Of a stretch of 64,000 nt of DNA, positions 44,341 through 54,800 are shown piece by piece. Below the pieces are notes generated by a model, which ran no database searches, was not told the DNA's origin, and saw only the letters and a list, made by a program, of their open reading frames with translations. The DNA comes from Acidobacteriota bacterium (GTDB lineage Bacteria > Acidobacteriota > Terriglobia > Acidiferrales > UBA7541). The DNA lies in contig PMUS01000097.1 in assembly GCA_003166795.1 (NCBI GenBank), forward strand, positions 26,060 to 90,059, in the 5' to 3' direction. A program made the position numbers and the translations under genes. The stretch's first letter is position 1. Every line of letters starts with the position of its first letter.

Positions 44341-46607
44341 GCGCGCGGCGCGTTTTCAGCACTGATCACAAGGTCGTCGGCCTCCAGTATTTTTTCCTGG
44401 CGCTTGCGGCCGTGACCATCGGCATCGTCCTCTCGCTTCTGATGCGCTTTCATCTCGTGTGGCCTGCGGCGCACTTGCCGTTTGTTCGCGGTGGCATCAT
44501 GACGCCGGAACAATATCTGGCGCTGGTGACGATGCACGGCACGATCATGATTTTTTTCGTGCTGACCACCGCGCCGCAGGGCGCCTTCGGCAACTATTTT
44601 CTGCCCCTTCAGATCGGCGCGCCGGACATGGCCTTTCCCCGGCTCAACATGCTCTCGTTTTGGCTGACTCTCGCGGCTTTCCTTTGCATGTTGGCCGCGT
44701 TCACTGTTCCCGGCGGAGCGCCGATCAGCGGCTGGACGGCCTATCCTCCTCTCAGCGGCCTCGGCGAAGTGACCGGGCCGGGCGAAGGAACGGGCCAGAC
44801 GATCTGGATTATCGGCATCCTCATTTTTTGCGTCGCGTCGCTGCTGGGGGCGATCAATTTCATCGCGACGACCATTGATATGCGCGCGCCGGGAATGACG
44901 CTGATGCGCATGCCGCTCACCGTTTGGGCCTGGTTCGTCACCGCGATCCTCAGCCTGCTCGCGTTTAGCGTTCTGCTGGCTGGTGGAATCCTTCTCCTCC
45001 TCGACCGCTCCGCAGGCACGAGTTTCTTCCTTCCGGCAGGACTCGTCGTGAACGGCGAATTGCAGGGCCACAACGGAGGATCGCCGCTACTGTGGCAGCA
45101 TCTCTTCTGGTTTTTCGGCCATCCGGAGGTTTACATCGCGATTTTGCCGGGCATGGGCGTGGTGGCGCACGTGCTCGCGAACTTTTCGCGCAAGCCCGTA
45201 TTCGGATACCGGGTAATGGCGCTCGCGCTCTGCGCCATCGGTTTTCTCGGCTTTCTGGTCTGGGGCCACCACATGTTTGTGAGCGGCATGAATCCCTATT
45301 CGGGACTCACGTTCTCGCTGCTTACGATTTCGATCGGCGTGCCCTCCGCAATCAAGACATTCAACTGGCTTGGGACGCTGTGGGGAGGAAAAATACAGTT
45401 CCGCACGCCAATGCTCTTTGCCATCGGCTTCGTTTCATTTTTCATCACCGGCGGACTTTCGGGGATTTTCCTGGCGCAGCCCGCCCTGGACACGATGTTG
45501 CACGCCACCTACTACGTCGTTGGGCATTTTCACATCGTCATGGGAGTCGCTGCGATCTTTGGGATTTTCGCCGCCACCTACTACTGGTTTCCCAAGATGT
45601 TCGGCCGCAGCATGGACGAGACGCTCGGCAAACTGCATTTCTGGCTCACTTTCATCGGCGTCTATTGCATTTTCATGCCGATGCATTTTCTGGGCGTCGC
45701 TGGCGGAATTCGCCGCTACGCGGATTCGACCGGCGCCAAATATCTGGCCGCGCTCCAGCCGCTGCACGAGTTCATGACCATCGCGGCGTTCATTACGGCC
45801 GCGGCGCAGCTGATCTTTTTTTGGAATTTCTTTCGCAGCCTGAAGAAGGGCGCGCCCGCATCCGCCAATCCGTGGAACGCGACCACGCTGGAATGGATCA
45901 CCACTTCGCCGCCCGCGCCGGACAGTTTCGGCGGGCAATTTCCGAGAGTCTATCGCGGGCCCTACGAGTACAGCGTGCCCGGCGAAACGGCGGATTTCCT
46001 GCCCCAGAATCTCGCGCCGAAGGGCGCCGCGCACGGCAGCGGGGCTGCAGGCGTGGCCGCGACAGTAGGAATCCCGCAGCGGGTTTATCTCACCGGGGCG
46101 ATCATGCTCCTCGCCGGTGTGCTCATGTTCTTCATGGCGCTTGTCAGCGCGGAGATCGTTCGCAAGGGATTTTCAAGCGATTGGCAACCGCTCGATCTGC
46201 CGTGGCGTATTCTTGCGCTTAGCACCGCTATCCTGTTGGCCAGCAGCTTCACTCTGGCTCACTCGCGGAACCGGTTGCTGGCAAACGACGACGCGGGATT
46301 TCGCCACTGGTGGGGCGTCACAGCAATCCTGGGCCTGTTTTTTCTCGCGGGGCTTGGGATCAGCTGGCGCCAGCTCGCCGTCGCGGGAGTTGGCATCGCG
46401 ACGAATCCCAGCAGCAGCTTTTTCTATGTATTTACGGCCGCTCACGGGATCCACGTGCTGGCCGGCATCGCGGTGCTCGTCGCGGTCGCGTTTCGCGCTC
46501 CGCGCCATTTGACTCGTACGACGGTTGCTGGTGTCGTCTCGACCTACTGGCACGCGATTAACGGGCTGTGGGTCTTGCTTTTCGTGTTTCTGCTTTTGGC
46601 GAAGTGA
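44337..46607 (+). CDS. coxA: cytochrome c oxidase subunit I-III fusion
   Basis: A GTG start overlaps the coxB stop. The 756-residue protein is subunit I (about 1-545) fused to subunit III (about 565-756). Subunit I has the A-type motifs WFFGHPEVY (CuB His, Tyr and the D-channel Glu), GHHMFVSGM (two CuB His) and HATYYVVGHFHIV (haem a3 and haem a His). The APDMAFPRLN block has the D-channel Asp, and AIKTFNWLGTLWGG has the K-channel Lys. Subunit III keeps about five helices with HAINGLWVLLFVFLL at the end. All catalytic residues are present, so it should reduce O2 to water and pump protons. I-III fusions are known but not the rule. Confidence 0.93.
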   Translation: MSARRVFSTDHKVVGLQYFFLALAAVTIGIVLSLLMRFHLVWPAAHLPFVRGGIMTPEQYLALVTMHGTIMIFFVLTTAPQGAFGNYFLPLQIGAPDMAFPRLNMLSFWLTLAAFLCMLAAFTVPGGAPISGWTAYPPLSGLGEVTGPGEGTGQTIWIIGILIFCVASLLGAINFIATTIDMRAPGMTLMRMPLTVWAWFVTAILSLLAFSVLLAGGILLLLDRSAGTSFFLPAGLVVNGELQGHNGGSPLLWQHLFWFFGHPEVYIAILPGMGVVAHVLANFSRKPVFGYRVMALALCAIGFLGFLVWGHHMFVSGMNPYSGLTFSLLTISIGVPSAIKTFNWLGTLWGGKIQFRTPMLFAIGFVSFFITGGLSGIFLAQPALDTMLHATYYVVGHFHIVMGVAAIFGIFAATYYWFPKMFGRSMDETLGKLHFWLTFIGVYCIFMPMHFLGVAGGIRRYADSTGAKYLAALQPLHEFMTIAAFITAAAQLIFFWNFFRSLKKGAPASANPWNATTLEWITTSPPAPDSFGGQFPRVYRGPYEYSVPGETADFLPQNLAPKGAAHGSGAAGVAATVGIPQRVYLTGAIMLLAGVLMFFMALVSAEIVRKGFSSDWQPLDLPWRILALSTAILLASSFTLAHSRNRLLANDDAGFRHWWGVTAILGLFFLAGLGISWRQLAVAGVGIATNPSSSFFYVFTAAHGIHVLAGIAVLVAVAFRAPRHLTRTTVAGVVSTYWHAINGLWVLLFVFLLLAK

Positions 46608-46650
46608 TGTACAACCTAAGTGGAGTCGAGATGCCCGGGGAGCAGCGGAA

Positions 46651-46881
46651 ATGAAGCTTAGGCTGACGGTCACCTGTGCAGTCTGGACCCTGCTGATTGG
46701 ACTCACGGCGTCGCACGCGGTGGCGCAGGGCTGCGCTATGTGCTACCAGACGGCCGCAGCCTCCGGCGCACCCGCCCGCGTGGCGCTGCGGCACGGGATA
46801 CTGGTCCTTCTGCTACCCGCGGTAAGCCTCTTCGTCGGGATTCTTGCCTTCATCTACCGCCGCAACGACCGCGCCCGCTAA
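46651..46881 (+). CDS. small periplasmic/membrane peptide with a CAMCYQTA motif, oxidase-linked
   Basis: The ATG at 46651 has GGGGAGCAGCGG upstream and lies 43 bases after coxA. The 76-residue product has a signal peptide (MKLRLTVTCAVWTLLIGLTASHAVAQG), a CxxC motif in QGCAMCYQTAAASG right after the expected cleavage site, and one membrane helix (GILVLLLPAVSLFVGILAFIYRR). A periplasmic CxxC beside a membrane anchor suggests redox or copper handling during oxidase assembly. I do not know a named family. The position in the cox operon is the main clue to its role. Confidence 0.72.
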   Translation: MKLRLTVTCAVWTLLIGLTASHAVAQGCAMCYQTAAASGAPARVALRHGILVLLLPAVSLFVGILAFIYRRNDRAR

Positions 46882-47186
46882 CTCACTCTCGAAGATGCGG
46901 TACCGGGACCTCCTATGGCATTTCATTTCTGGGTACATATGAAATTTCGGATTTACGGCTAGCAACAGGATACCTCGCACCTATGTTACTGATTCTGCGA
47001 TGATTATTCTGACAGAATCCACTCCGATTCTGGAATTGCGCTTGCATATCGTTTCGTCATAAGCGTGTATATTTGCCAGTTCAAGCTTGTCTTAGCGATT
47101 TATACCTGGTAGTGGGCGGAATAATTGGGCGGTGCTGTAAGGGTTCACGGGGTTTCTCACACAATTACTGCAATGGAGGGTATCCG
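46882..47186. other. 305-base gap upstream of the TonB-dependent receptor
   Basis: No gene is seen. The gap holds repeated ATTCTG sites at 46992-47032 (listed separately) and the receptor's ribosome-binding site. AT-rich sequence around 47050-47080 probably holds the receptor promoter, but no clear hexamer pair stands out. Confidence 0.6.
46992..47032. promoter_or_regulatory. ATTCTG repeats with a palindromic centre, candidate operator
   Basis: ATTCTG occurs at 46992, 47006 and 47027, and its reverse complement CAGAAT at 47013, forming the 13-base palindrome ATTCTGACAGAAT at 47006-47018. The second and third direct copies are 21 bases apart, about two helical turns. The cluster lies 155-195 bases before the receptor start, so a transcription factor site is plausible. 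Confidence 0.4.
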
Positions 47187-50100
47187 ATGTCAATGATCCA
47201 AAAGGCTCGCTTGGTGGGTGCGCTATTGGGTTTGTTCGCGGTGCTAACGATGGCGACCGTTATTGGCGCTCAAACGAGCGATGGGACGCTGGTCGGTGCC
47301 GTGACGGATCAAACCGGTGCTGTGGTCCCGAACGTGGACGTCAAAGTCGAGAGCGCCCAATTCGGCCAAGTGCATGAAGCGACCACCGATTCGGTGGGCA
47401 CTTACCGGATCGAAGGCTTGCAGCCTGGCATTTACTCGGTCACGTTTACCTCGACTGGCCTCGCTGCCCTGCGAGTTGGAAGCGTCGTGATCAATGGCTC
47501 GACAACCACTACCGTGAATGGTTTGCTTCAGCTCGGCGCGGTGCAGAGCACCGTCACCGTTGAGGCGGGCGCAGCCCAGGTGATCGATACTCAGTCGGGA
47601 CAGCTCGCTGGGAATATCAGCGCAGAGGAAGTCACCAGTCTGCCCTACAGCAGCTTTAACCCGGCCGAACTGGCGATGACGCTGCCGGGTGTTCAGGATT
47701 TGTCGCCTGCCACCACAGGCTTCAATAACGGAGTCGGTTATTCCGTCAACGGTACGCGCCCGCGCGCAAACAATTTTCTGATAGACAGCGTGGATGACAA
47801 CGATTACGGCATCGCCGGCCAGGCCCTTCAGCCGGACAACATCGGCGCGATTCAGGAAGTCACAATCCTCACCAATTCTTACACCGCCGAGTATGGACGC
47901 GGCGGGGGTTCGGTGCTCAACTACATCTATAATACCGGCAGCAATACTTTCCATGGCTCTGCCTGGGAGGTCAATGAAAACTCCGCCTTCGCAGCGAATC
48001 CGGCGGAAAACAAAATCATCGGCTTGCCCAACCCTTTCTCGAACGAAAACACCTACGGCTTCTCAGTTGGCGGCCCGGTGGTCAAAGATAAGATATTTTT
48101 CTTCGTATCTGACCAGTGGGACCCGTCGTCGCAGGATGCAACCGGAGACACTCTGGTTCTGCCCACTGCGGCAGGCATCGCCACTCTCAAGGGTTTGGGC
48201 AACGCTAACGCGAACCTGTTTGTCCAAGGCTTGGGCGGCCTCGTTGCGCCGACCGTGGTTGGGTCCACAACGGCTAGCTGCCTGGTTCTCGGGCCTGATC
48301 CGACCACGGGTCTGGATCGGGGATGCGTCGCCACCGACCTGTTCGCGCAGAATAACGTTCCGGTCCAAGGAAAGGATAAGTCTCAGTATTACCGTCTTGA
48401 TTACCACCCGGGCCAGAGTGATAGCCTGTCAGCGGCGTACATTCGTAACGATTCTGCCCTCAGCCCGGACTTTTTCGCAAATCCGAGCGCCTTGCCTCCG
48501 TTCGTTACCCAGCAAGGTGGCCCGTCGCAGGTCTTCCACGCACAGTGGGTGCACACAGTCTCCAGCACAATTGTTAACGAACTGCGCTTCTCCTATACCA
48601 ACATCAGTTTTGGCTTTGATCCCACTGGAGCCACTCTCGCTGGTCCGCTGGCCAATATTCCCAACCTGGTTTTCGATAGCGACCTGACGGGGCCCAGCTT
48701 CGCTCCTCTTGAGCTCGGCATTGATCAGGGCTTCCCCCAAGGCCGCGCGCACAAGACATCGCAGATCCAGGATGCCGTGACGTATAGCCACGGACGCCAC
48801 ACGTTTAAGACCGGCATCGACGTAACCTTTGTCGATGTTCACGATCTCGTTCCCTTTGATTCCAGGGGTTCCATTGACTACAAGATCGGTGGAACGTTTA
48901 CGGATAGTGCTTTTCCCACCGGAGGCACGTACTCCTCATTAGCTAACTTTATCGATGACTTCACCGGACCGACCGGTTCAATCAACAAGGTCTTCGGCGA
49001 TCCGGCTGTCTCGCCCAATGTCATTATGTATGCGCCTTACTTCACGGATACGTTTCGCGTTAAAGATAACCTCACTTTCACGCTTGGCCTGCGGTATGAA
49101 TACTGGGGCACGCCCGGCAACGTGTTGCAGTTCCCGGCTCTTAATACCAGTTTGGGAATGGGAGTTGCCGGTGCTGTTTTCCCCAGCATGTACGGCTCTA
49201 CCGAGCGACCCGACCGCAATAACTTCGCCCCGCGGCTTGGCTTTGCTTACACGCCCCACTGGGGGCCCCATTGGTTGAGCAACGGTAGCACCGTGATTCG
49301 CGGTGGCTACGGCGTTTACTACGACGGGCTGTTCACCAACATTATTGACAACACCGCGTCTAGTTCTCCCAATGCCTTTGGTGGCAGCATCGTTGGCGGA
49401 AATGGCCGCGGCCAGGACATGGCCCAGGAGGAACTGGCCGATATCGTCGGCACTCCGAGCCCCACCGCCATTATTGACACGATGTCCAATAGGATTGTCA
49501 ATCCCTACACCCAACAATGGAACCTCGACATCCAGCGCGAATTGCCGGGAAGGTTGGTTCTTACCGTAGCCTACGTCGGCACAAAAGGCGAAAAGCTCTA
49601 CGCTAACCAGGATTACAATGGCGCCATCGGTTTCGATGCGTCTGGCGACTACGTCCGCGAGAACCCGAATTTCAATGAAATCGTTGTTCGGGATAACTCG
49701 GGATCCTCGTGGTACAACAGCGCCGAATTCGAACTCGAGCGCTCCTTCCATCGGGACTTCCTGTTGCGCGCTTCCTACACCTACTCGCATCTGACGGATG
49801 ATGTCTCGGAGATTTTCACCGAAACAGGAGGTGACGGAAGTTCCTTCTCCCAGGACCTCGCATCCGAGAAGTCCGATTGGGGCAATTCCGCGCTCGATCG
49901 GCGCCATCGCGCGTCTATCGCTTTTGTCTGGACCTTACCCTACAGCAGGGCTAATTGGCTCGTGAAGGCAGTGACGGACCAGTGGCAATGGTCAACCATT
50001 ACGTCCTTCGATAGCGGCGCTCCGGGTACGGTTTTTGACGACATAGACGTCAATGAGGATGGCCATAGCGGCAATGACCGTCCGTTGCTTGGCAACCCGA

Positions 50101-50513
50101 AGCTGCCCCTTTCGGCGACGGGCATAGATGGTTCTTATGTCGGCGGGGTAACCGGAAGTTACTACAGCCTTCCTTGCGAATTCGGCCCTGGTCCCTGCGC
50201 TGCGCAGACTTTGGATGATTTCCGCTTTGCCATTCCGGCCAGCGGCGTCGGAGTTAACGGCGACGTTCGGCGCAATTCAATCTACGGGCCTGGCCAGGTT
50301 TATTCAGACCAGAGTATTGAACGCAGGTTCCCGTTTGCGATTGGCAAGTTCGAGGGCCAGTCGCTGACGTTCCGTACCGAGTTCTTCAACGCGTTCAATC
50401 ACCCCAACCTGTTTACGCCAACTTTCAACATGCTCAGCGGGATTTACGCTGAGAATGGTCCGACGGTCGCTGGTGGACGCACCATCAAGTTCTGGCTCAA
50501 GTACGAGTTCTAA
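47187..50513 (+). CDS. Oar-like TonB-dependent outer-membrane receptor with carboxypeptidase-type N-terminal domain
   Basis: The ATG at 47187 follows TGGAGGG and gives 1108 residues. A signal peptide ends near VIGAQ. A carboxypeptidase-regulatory-like beta-sandwich (about 28-110, GTLVGAVTDQTGAVVPNVDV) precedes the plug (NGTRPRANNFLIDSVDDND, then GRGGGSVLNYIYNTGSNTFHG). A large beta-barrel ends with TIKFWLKYEF, the C-terminal Phe of outer-membrane proteins. This architecture is typical of Acidobacteria and myxobacteria, where hundreds of such receptors import oligosaccharides, siderophores or peptides. No transporter partner is linked here, so the substrate is unknown. The PilZ-TonB protein at 22.5 kb could in principle energise or regulate such receptors, but nothing here links them. 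Confidence 0.93.
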   Translation: MSMIQKARLVGALLGLFAVLTMATVIGAQTSDGTLVGAVTDQTGAVVPNVDVKVESAQFGQVHEATTDSVGTYRIEGLQPGIYSVTFTSTGLAALRVGSVVINGSTTTTVNGLLQLGAVQSTVTVEAGAAQVIDTQSGQLAGNISAEEVTSLPYSSFNPAELAMTLPGVQDLSPATTGFNNGVGYSVNGTRPRANNFLIDSVDDNDYGIAGQALQPDNIGAIQEVTILTNSYTAEYGRGGGSVLNYIYNTGSNTFHGSAWEVNENSAFAANPAENKIIGLPNPFSNENTYGFSVGGPVVKDKIFFFVSDQWDPSSQDATGDTLVLPTAAGIATLKGLGNANANLFVQGLGGLVAPTVVGSTTASCLVLGPDPTTGLDRGCVATDLFAQNNVPVQGKDKSQYYRLDYHPGQSDSLSAAYIRNDSALSPDFFANPSALPPFVTQQGGPSQVFHAQWVHTVSSTIVNELRFSYTNISFGFDPTGATLAGPLANIPNLVFDSDLTGPSFAPLELGIDQGFPQGRAHKTSQIQDAVTYSHGRHTFKTGIDVTFVDVHDLVPFDSRGSIDYKIGGTFTDSAFPTGGTYSSLANFIDDFTGPTGSINKVFGDPAVSPNVIMYAPYFTDTFRVKDNLTFTLGLRYEYWGTPGNVLQFPALNTSLGMGVAGAVFPSMYGSTERPDRNNFAPRLGFAYTPHWGPHWLSNGSTVIRGGYGVYYDGLFTNIIDNTASSSPNAFGGSIVGGNGRGQDMAQEELADIVGTPSPTAIIDTMSNRIVNPYTQQWNLDIQRELPGRLVLTVAYVGTKGEKLYANQDYNGAIGFDASGDYVRENPNFNEIVVRDNSGSSWYNSAEFELERSFHRDFLLRASYTYSHLTDDVSEIFTETGGDGSSFSQDLASEKSDWGNSALDRRHRASIAFVWTLPYSRANWLVKAVTDQWQWSTITSFDSGAPGTVFDDIDVNEDGHSGNDRPLLGNPKLPLSATGIDGSYVGGVTGSYYSLPCEFGPGPCAAQTLDDFRFAIPASGVGVNGDVRRNSIYGPGQVYSDQSIERRFPFAIGKFEGQSLTFRTEFFNAFNHPNLFTPTFNMLSGIYAENGPTVAGGRTIKFWLKYEF

Positions 50514-50543
50514 GTTATCGGACCTGAATCGGACTGAAGTGAA

Positions 50544-50575
50544 GGTCTCGGAATTACGGTTCCGGGGCCTTTGCT
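50544..50575 (+). terminator. likely terminator of the receptor gene
   Basis: The arms GGTCTCGGAA and TTCCGGGGCC form a 10-base-pair stem (with G-U pairs) around a 6-base loop. A short, imperfect T tract (TTTGCTATTTC) follows, so strength is moderate. Confidence 0.5.
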
Positions 50576-50630
50576 ATTTCGCGGAACCGCGGCGCACGCC
50601 GTTTTCACAAGGGAAATTTGGAAGACCTGC

Positions 50631-51710
50631 CTAAACGGTTTGCAGCTGGGTAAGCCGGAAGGGATCGCCCGTCTTGTCGTGGAGTTCGCGCCACAGCTTT
50701 TCTGGCTGCTCCATAAATACCTCGACGACCCGGGGATCGAATTGTTTCCCTGAAAACCTAAGAATCTCTTCGCGCGCCGCGGAGATCGGCAACGCCTTGC
50801 GATACGGCCGGTCGGAGATCATCGCGTCCAGCGTGTCGGCCACCGCGAATATTCTCGCTCCCAGAGGAATCTGTTCACCCTTCAAGCCGCGCGGATAGCC
50901 GGAGCCGTCGTAGCACTCCTGGTGCGATAGCACGATTTCAGCGGCCTCCTTGAGAAACGGAATTCTCTCAAGCACCGCGAATCCGATGTCGCAATGCCGG
51001 CGCATAATTTCGCGCTCTTCCGCGGTCAGCGGCCCGGGTTTCGTCAGGATGCTGTCCGGCACTCCCATTTTGCCGATATCGTGCAGGAACGCGCCTCGGG
51101 CGATATGCCGCAGAAGCCCCTTTTCGACTCCCATCAATCGTGCGATCGTGATCGTGAATGCCGTTACGCGCTGGCAGTGTCCTTCGGTTTCCGCATCTTT
51201 AGCGTCCAGCGCGCCACCCAGCGCCTCCAGCGTGTAATCGTAGGACTGCTCCAGGTCCTGCAGCGCGATCGAAAGCTGCTGTGTGCGCTCGGCGACCAGT
51301 TGCTCCAGGTCGCTCTGATACGTCCGGTTCTCCAGCACCAGGCTTCGATGTTCCAGCGCCCGGCGGACGCTCAGGTAAAGCTGATCTTTCTCGAAAGGTT
51401 TCAGAATGTAATCGTAGGCGCCGGCCCGAATGGCTTCGAGTGCGATTGAAATGTCGTGCATGGCCGTGACCATGATCACCGGGACGTCCGGATCGTCCAG
51501 GCGCAGCTCCCCCAGCAGCTTTAACCCGTCCATTTCCGGCATCACGATATCGCTGAGGACTAGATCGAACGTATCTTTGCGGAATGCCTCGAGTCCCAGC
51601 TTGCCGTTCGAGCTGGTCGTGCATTGGAAGCCCTGCGCGTCCAGCAGCGTCGAAATGACCTCGCGAATCGCCTCTTCGTCGTCTACCACGAGGATTTTTT
51701 CAGTAGGCAT
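50631..51710 (-). CDS. response regulator with HD-GYP phosphodiesterase domain
   Basis: The ATG at 51710 (MPTEKILVVDDEEAI) gives 359 residues. The receiver (about 1-120) has the phospho-acceptor in LVLSDIVMPEMDGL and the switch Lys in YILKPFEKDQ. A coiled linker leads to an HD-GYP domain (about 170-350). It has LHDIGKMGVPD with the HD metal site, SHQECYDGSGYPRG and the GYP-containing GSGYPRGLKGEQIPLGARI, all complete. Such proteins hydrolyse cyclic-di-GMP to GMP when phosphorylated. It is divergent from the large hybrid kinase by 167 bases, a likely cognate kinase. The upstream extension of the frame is not used. Confidence 0.92.
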   Translation of the reverse strand: MPTEKILVVDDEEAIREVISTLLDAQGFQCTTSSNGKLGLEAFRKDTFDLVLSDIVMPEMDGLKLLGELRLDDPDVPVIMVTAMHDISIALEAIRAGAYDYILKPFEKDQLYLSVRRALEHRSLVLENRTYQSDLEQLVAERTQQLSIALQDLEQSYDYTLEALGGALDAKDAETEGHCQRVTAFTITIARLMGVEKGLLRHIARGAFLHDIGKMGVPDSILTKPGPLTAEEREIMRRHCDIGFAVLERIPFLKEAAEIVLSHQECYDGSGYPRGLKGEQIPLGARIFAVADTLDAMISDRPYRKALPISAAREEILRFSGKQFDPRVVEVFMEQPEKLWRELHDKTGDPFRLTQLQTV

Positions 51711-51877
51711 GGGTGCTCCGTCCGATGAGCCATTATAAGGCACGGCACACCCGGCCGGAGGCTTTGTTGCCGTATCTTGCAACCGTGTGCTAGGTTTCAC
51801 AATGGCTTCTTAATATCCCCAAAATTTGATTGCCGAGCGTTTTGCGGTGCGGCCCCGTGTCGTTTAAATAGGCCTCA

Positions 51878-54800
51878 ATGATCTTTGCTTCCAACCCGGG
51901 ATTTCTGGCTGTCGCCTTCATGGAGGGCTCTGCCGCCTTCATCCTGCTGGTCTTATATTGGCTGCTGTTACCGGGTTTTCCCGCGCGCTTCTTCAGGTTC
52001 TGGCTGGCCGGCTGGACGATTTATGTCGGCCTCGAGGGCTTGCGCATCTATTCCCTCTGGCGCGGCGGTTCTAATGATCCTCGTTTTGTCCCGGAGCTTT
52101 CCCTGTTGGCGGCGGCGCTGTTTCTTGCAGCGGTGCTGGAGTGTCTTGGGCTGGGCAAGTCACTGAGATATCTGTGGCCGTTAGGTGGAATCGCAGCGAG
52201 CGTTTTCATTGCCCTGGGTTCGGTTCCGCACATGCCCCATCTCCAGCGCGACGCGGAGTCACTGTCTGAGTGCGTCCTCTATCTCTCGGCAGGCTGGCTT
52301 TTTTGGAGATCTCAGGATCAACACCGCGGCGCGGGATGGAAGTTGCTGGCAGGAGGTCTCCTGCTGCGCGGCCTCCACGGGCTGGATCGCACCGACTGGG
52401 CGGCTCACTCGATCGGGCTGTATCGTGTTTCATTCGAAGGCCTCTTCGGAATCATGATGGGCATCGCGATGGCCGTCCTGGTTCTGGAGGCGGGCCGTGT
52501 TCGGACCGAAGATCTCAACGAAAAATTACGGCGGCTGGCAATGATCACGGCCGAGGCGAGTCAATCGTTCAAGGTTGACGACGCTCTACAGGGCGTATTG
52601 CGCCATCTGGTCGAAAGCCTGGCCGCGAGTCACGGGCTTGTATTTCTGCTTGACGATCCCGCTCATCCCACCTCGATCTCGGTCCGCGCTTCTGTGGGAC
52701 TGAGCGACAGATTTCGGAAGCAGACCGCGCGAATCTCCGCCGCAGAGCCGTGGGTTCAGGGTGTGCTCCGCCGGGAGACGCCATTTTGCTCCAATCGCGA
52801 CGCCGTGGACGCGACCGTTCAGCGATGGATGGATGCGGAAAAGCTCGACGCGCTTGTTCTGGTTCGCATTCCTGGAAAAGAGGGCCCGCTCGGGATGCTC
52901 GGAATCGGTTCTTCCACTCCGCGCACGTTCGAGAGCGAAGAGGAACATTATCTCGTCAACGTTGCCAACCTTCTTGGTTTGACGGTTGAAAACGTCGCCC
53001 TGTTCGAAAGCGCTGCCGCCTCCCGCAGGCAGTGGCTGGATACATTCGATTCCATTGATGACTTAATCCTGGTTCACTCGCTGGATGGCCGCATCATTCG
53101 CGCCAATCGCCCGCTCGCGCAGCGTCTCGAAATTGAACCGGAATCCCTGGTGGGGCGCATGGTTCGCGACGTGCTTCGCCACGGTAGTGTTGTTCCCTGG
53201 GTTCGCTGTCCCTACTGCGAAGGCGCATCCGGAAAGTCCGAGGTGATAGATCCCTCCTTCGGAGGATACTTTCTGGCCACCGATTCCGCTCTCCATGATT
53301 CCGAGGGCGGACGCCTCGGAACGATTCACGTCCTCAAGGACTTCACCAGCCGCCGGCAGGCCGAAAACAAGTTCCGCACGCTTTTCGAAAAGGTTCAGGA
53401 GGGTGTTTTTATCTCGACGCCCGAAGGCCGTTTCGTGGATTTCAACGACGCCTTCATGCGCATCCTCGGTTATGAAAGTCACGACGACTTGCTTCAGGCG
53501 GATCTTCCGGCGCAGCTGTATGTGGATCCCGCCGACCGCGGACGCCGCCAGCGCCTGCTCCAGGAATATGGCGAGGTCGTGGACTTCGAATTTGAATTCC
53601 GCCGGCGTGACGGCGAGATTCGTACCGCCCATGAATCGAGTTTCGCCACCCGCGACGATTCGGGCGCCGTGGTCGCGTACCAGGGCTTTCTGCTCGATAT
53701 CACCGACCAGAAACAGGCGGAAATCGACGTTCGCCGGCGCAACCGCGCGTTGCTCGCGCTCAATGCCATCGGCGAATTGCTGGGGCAGGCCGTGGCGCTG
53801 GAGGACGGCCTGACCGCTGCGCTCCTGAAAGTCACCGAACTATTCTCCGTGAGCGCGGCTGCCGTTTATTTCCTCGACCAGCCTTCCAGAGTGCTCAAGC
53901 GCGCGGCCGCGGTGGGTTATCAATCCGAGTTCGCCCGCCGGAATGCTCCCATGCAAATTTCCGCGGGCCTGCTGGACCAGATTCGTCAGGCTCGCGCCAC
54001 ATTACTTTCGGGCGCGCTTCCGGCGTTGCCCGAGGAAATTCGCGATCTCCACCAAAAGGAAAATATTCAGGTGTCGCAAGTAGTCGTCCTTTGGGCCAAG
54101 GACCGCGTCATGGGCATCCTGGTCGTCGGCAACCGCGAAATGAAGGCCTTCTCGACCGCGGAATTGAATTTGTTGTCCGCCGTCGGCAACCAGATCGCCA
54201 CGACCATAGACAAGTCAATGCTGTTGGAAAAGACTCGCGAAGCCTACGACACGCTGCGTCGCACCCAGGAGCAGCTCTTGCAGAGCGAGAAGATGGCCGC
54301 CGTGGGGCAACTGATCTCCGGCGTCGCGCACGAGCTCAACAATCCGCTCACGGCGATTCTCGGGTACAGCCAGCTCCTGAAATCGGAGGAATTCGTCCAC
54401 GCGCGCGGCGCGGATTACCTCGAGAAGCTCTACAAGCAGGCGCAGCGCACCCACCACATCGTCCAGAACCTGCTCAGCTTTGCGCGCCAGCAGAAACCTC
54501 ACCGCGCGCCCGTCCAGCTCAATCAGATTCTGGAGGATACGCTTGTCCTTCGCGAATTCGACATGAAGCTCCACAACATCGTGATTCACCGCGAATTCGA
54601 CCCACAGCTGCCCATGACCGCGGGAGATTTCCATCAGCTCGAACAGGTTTTTCTGAATCTTCTGAATAATGCGGTGGACGCCATTCAGGAAAAAGGCGGG
54701 TCGGGTGAAATCTGGATTCGCACGGAAACGAACGGCCAGCGGCTGTCCGTCGAGATCACGGATAGTGGCCCGGGCGTCACAAACCCGCACAAGGTTTTCG

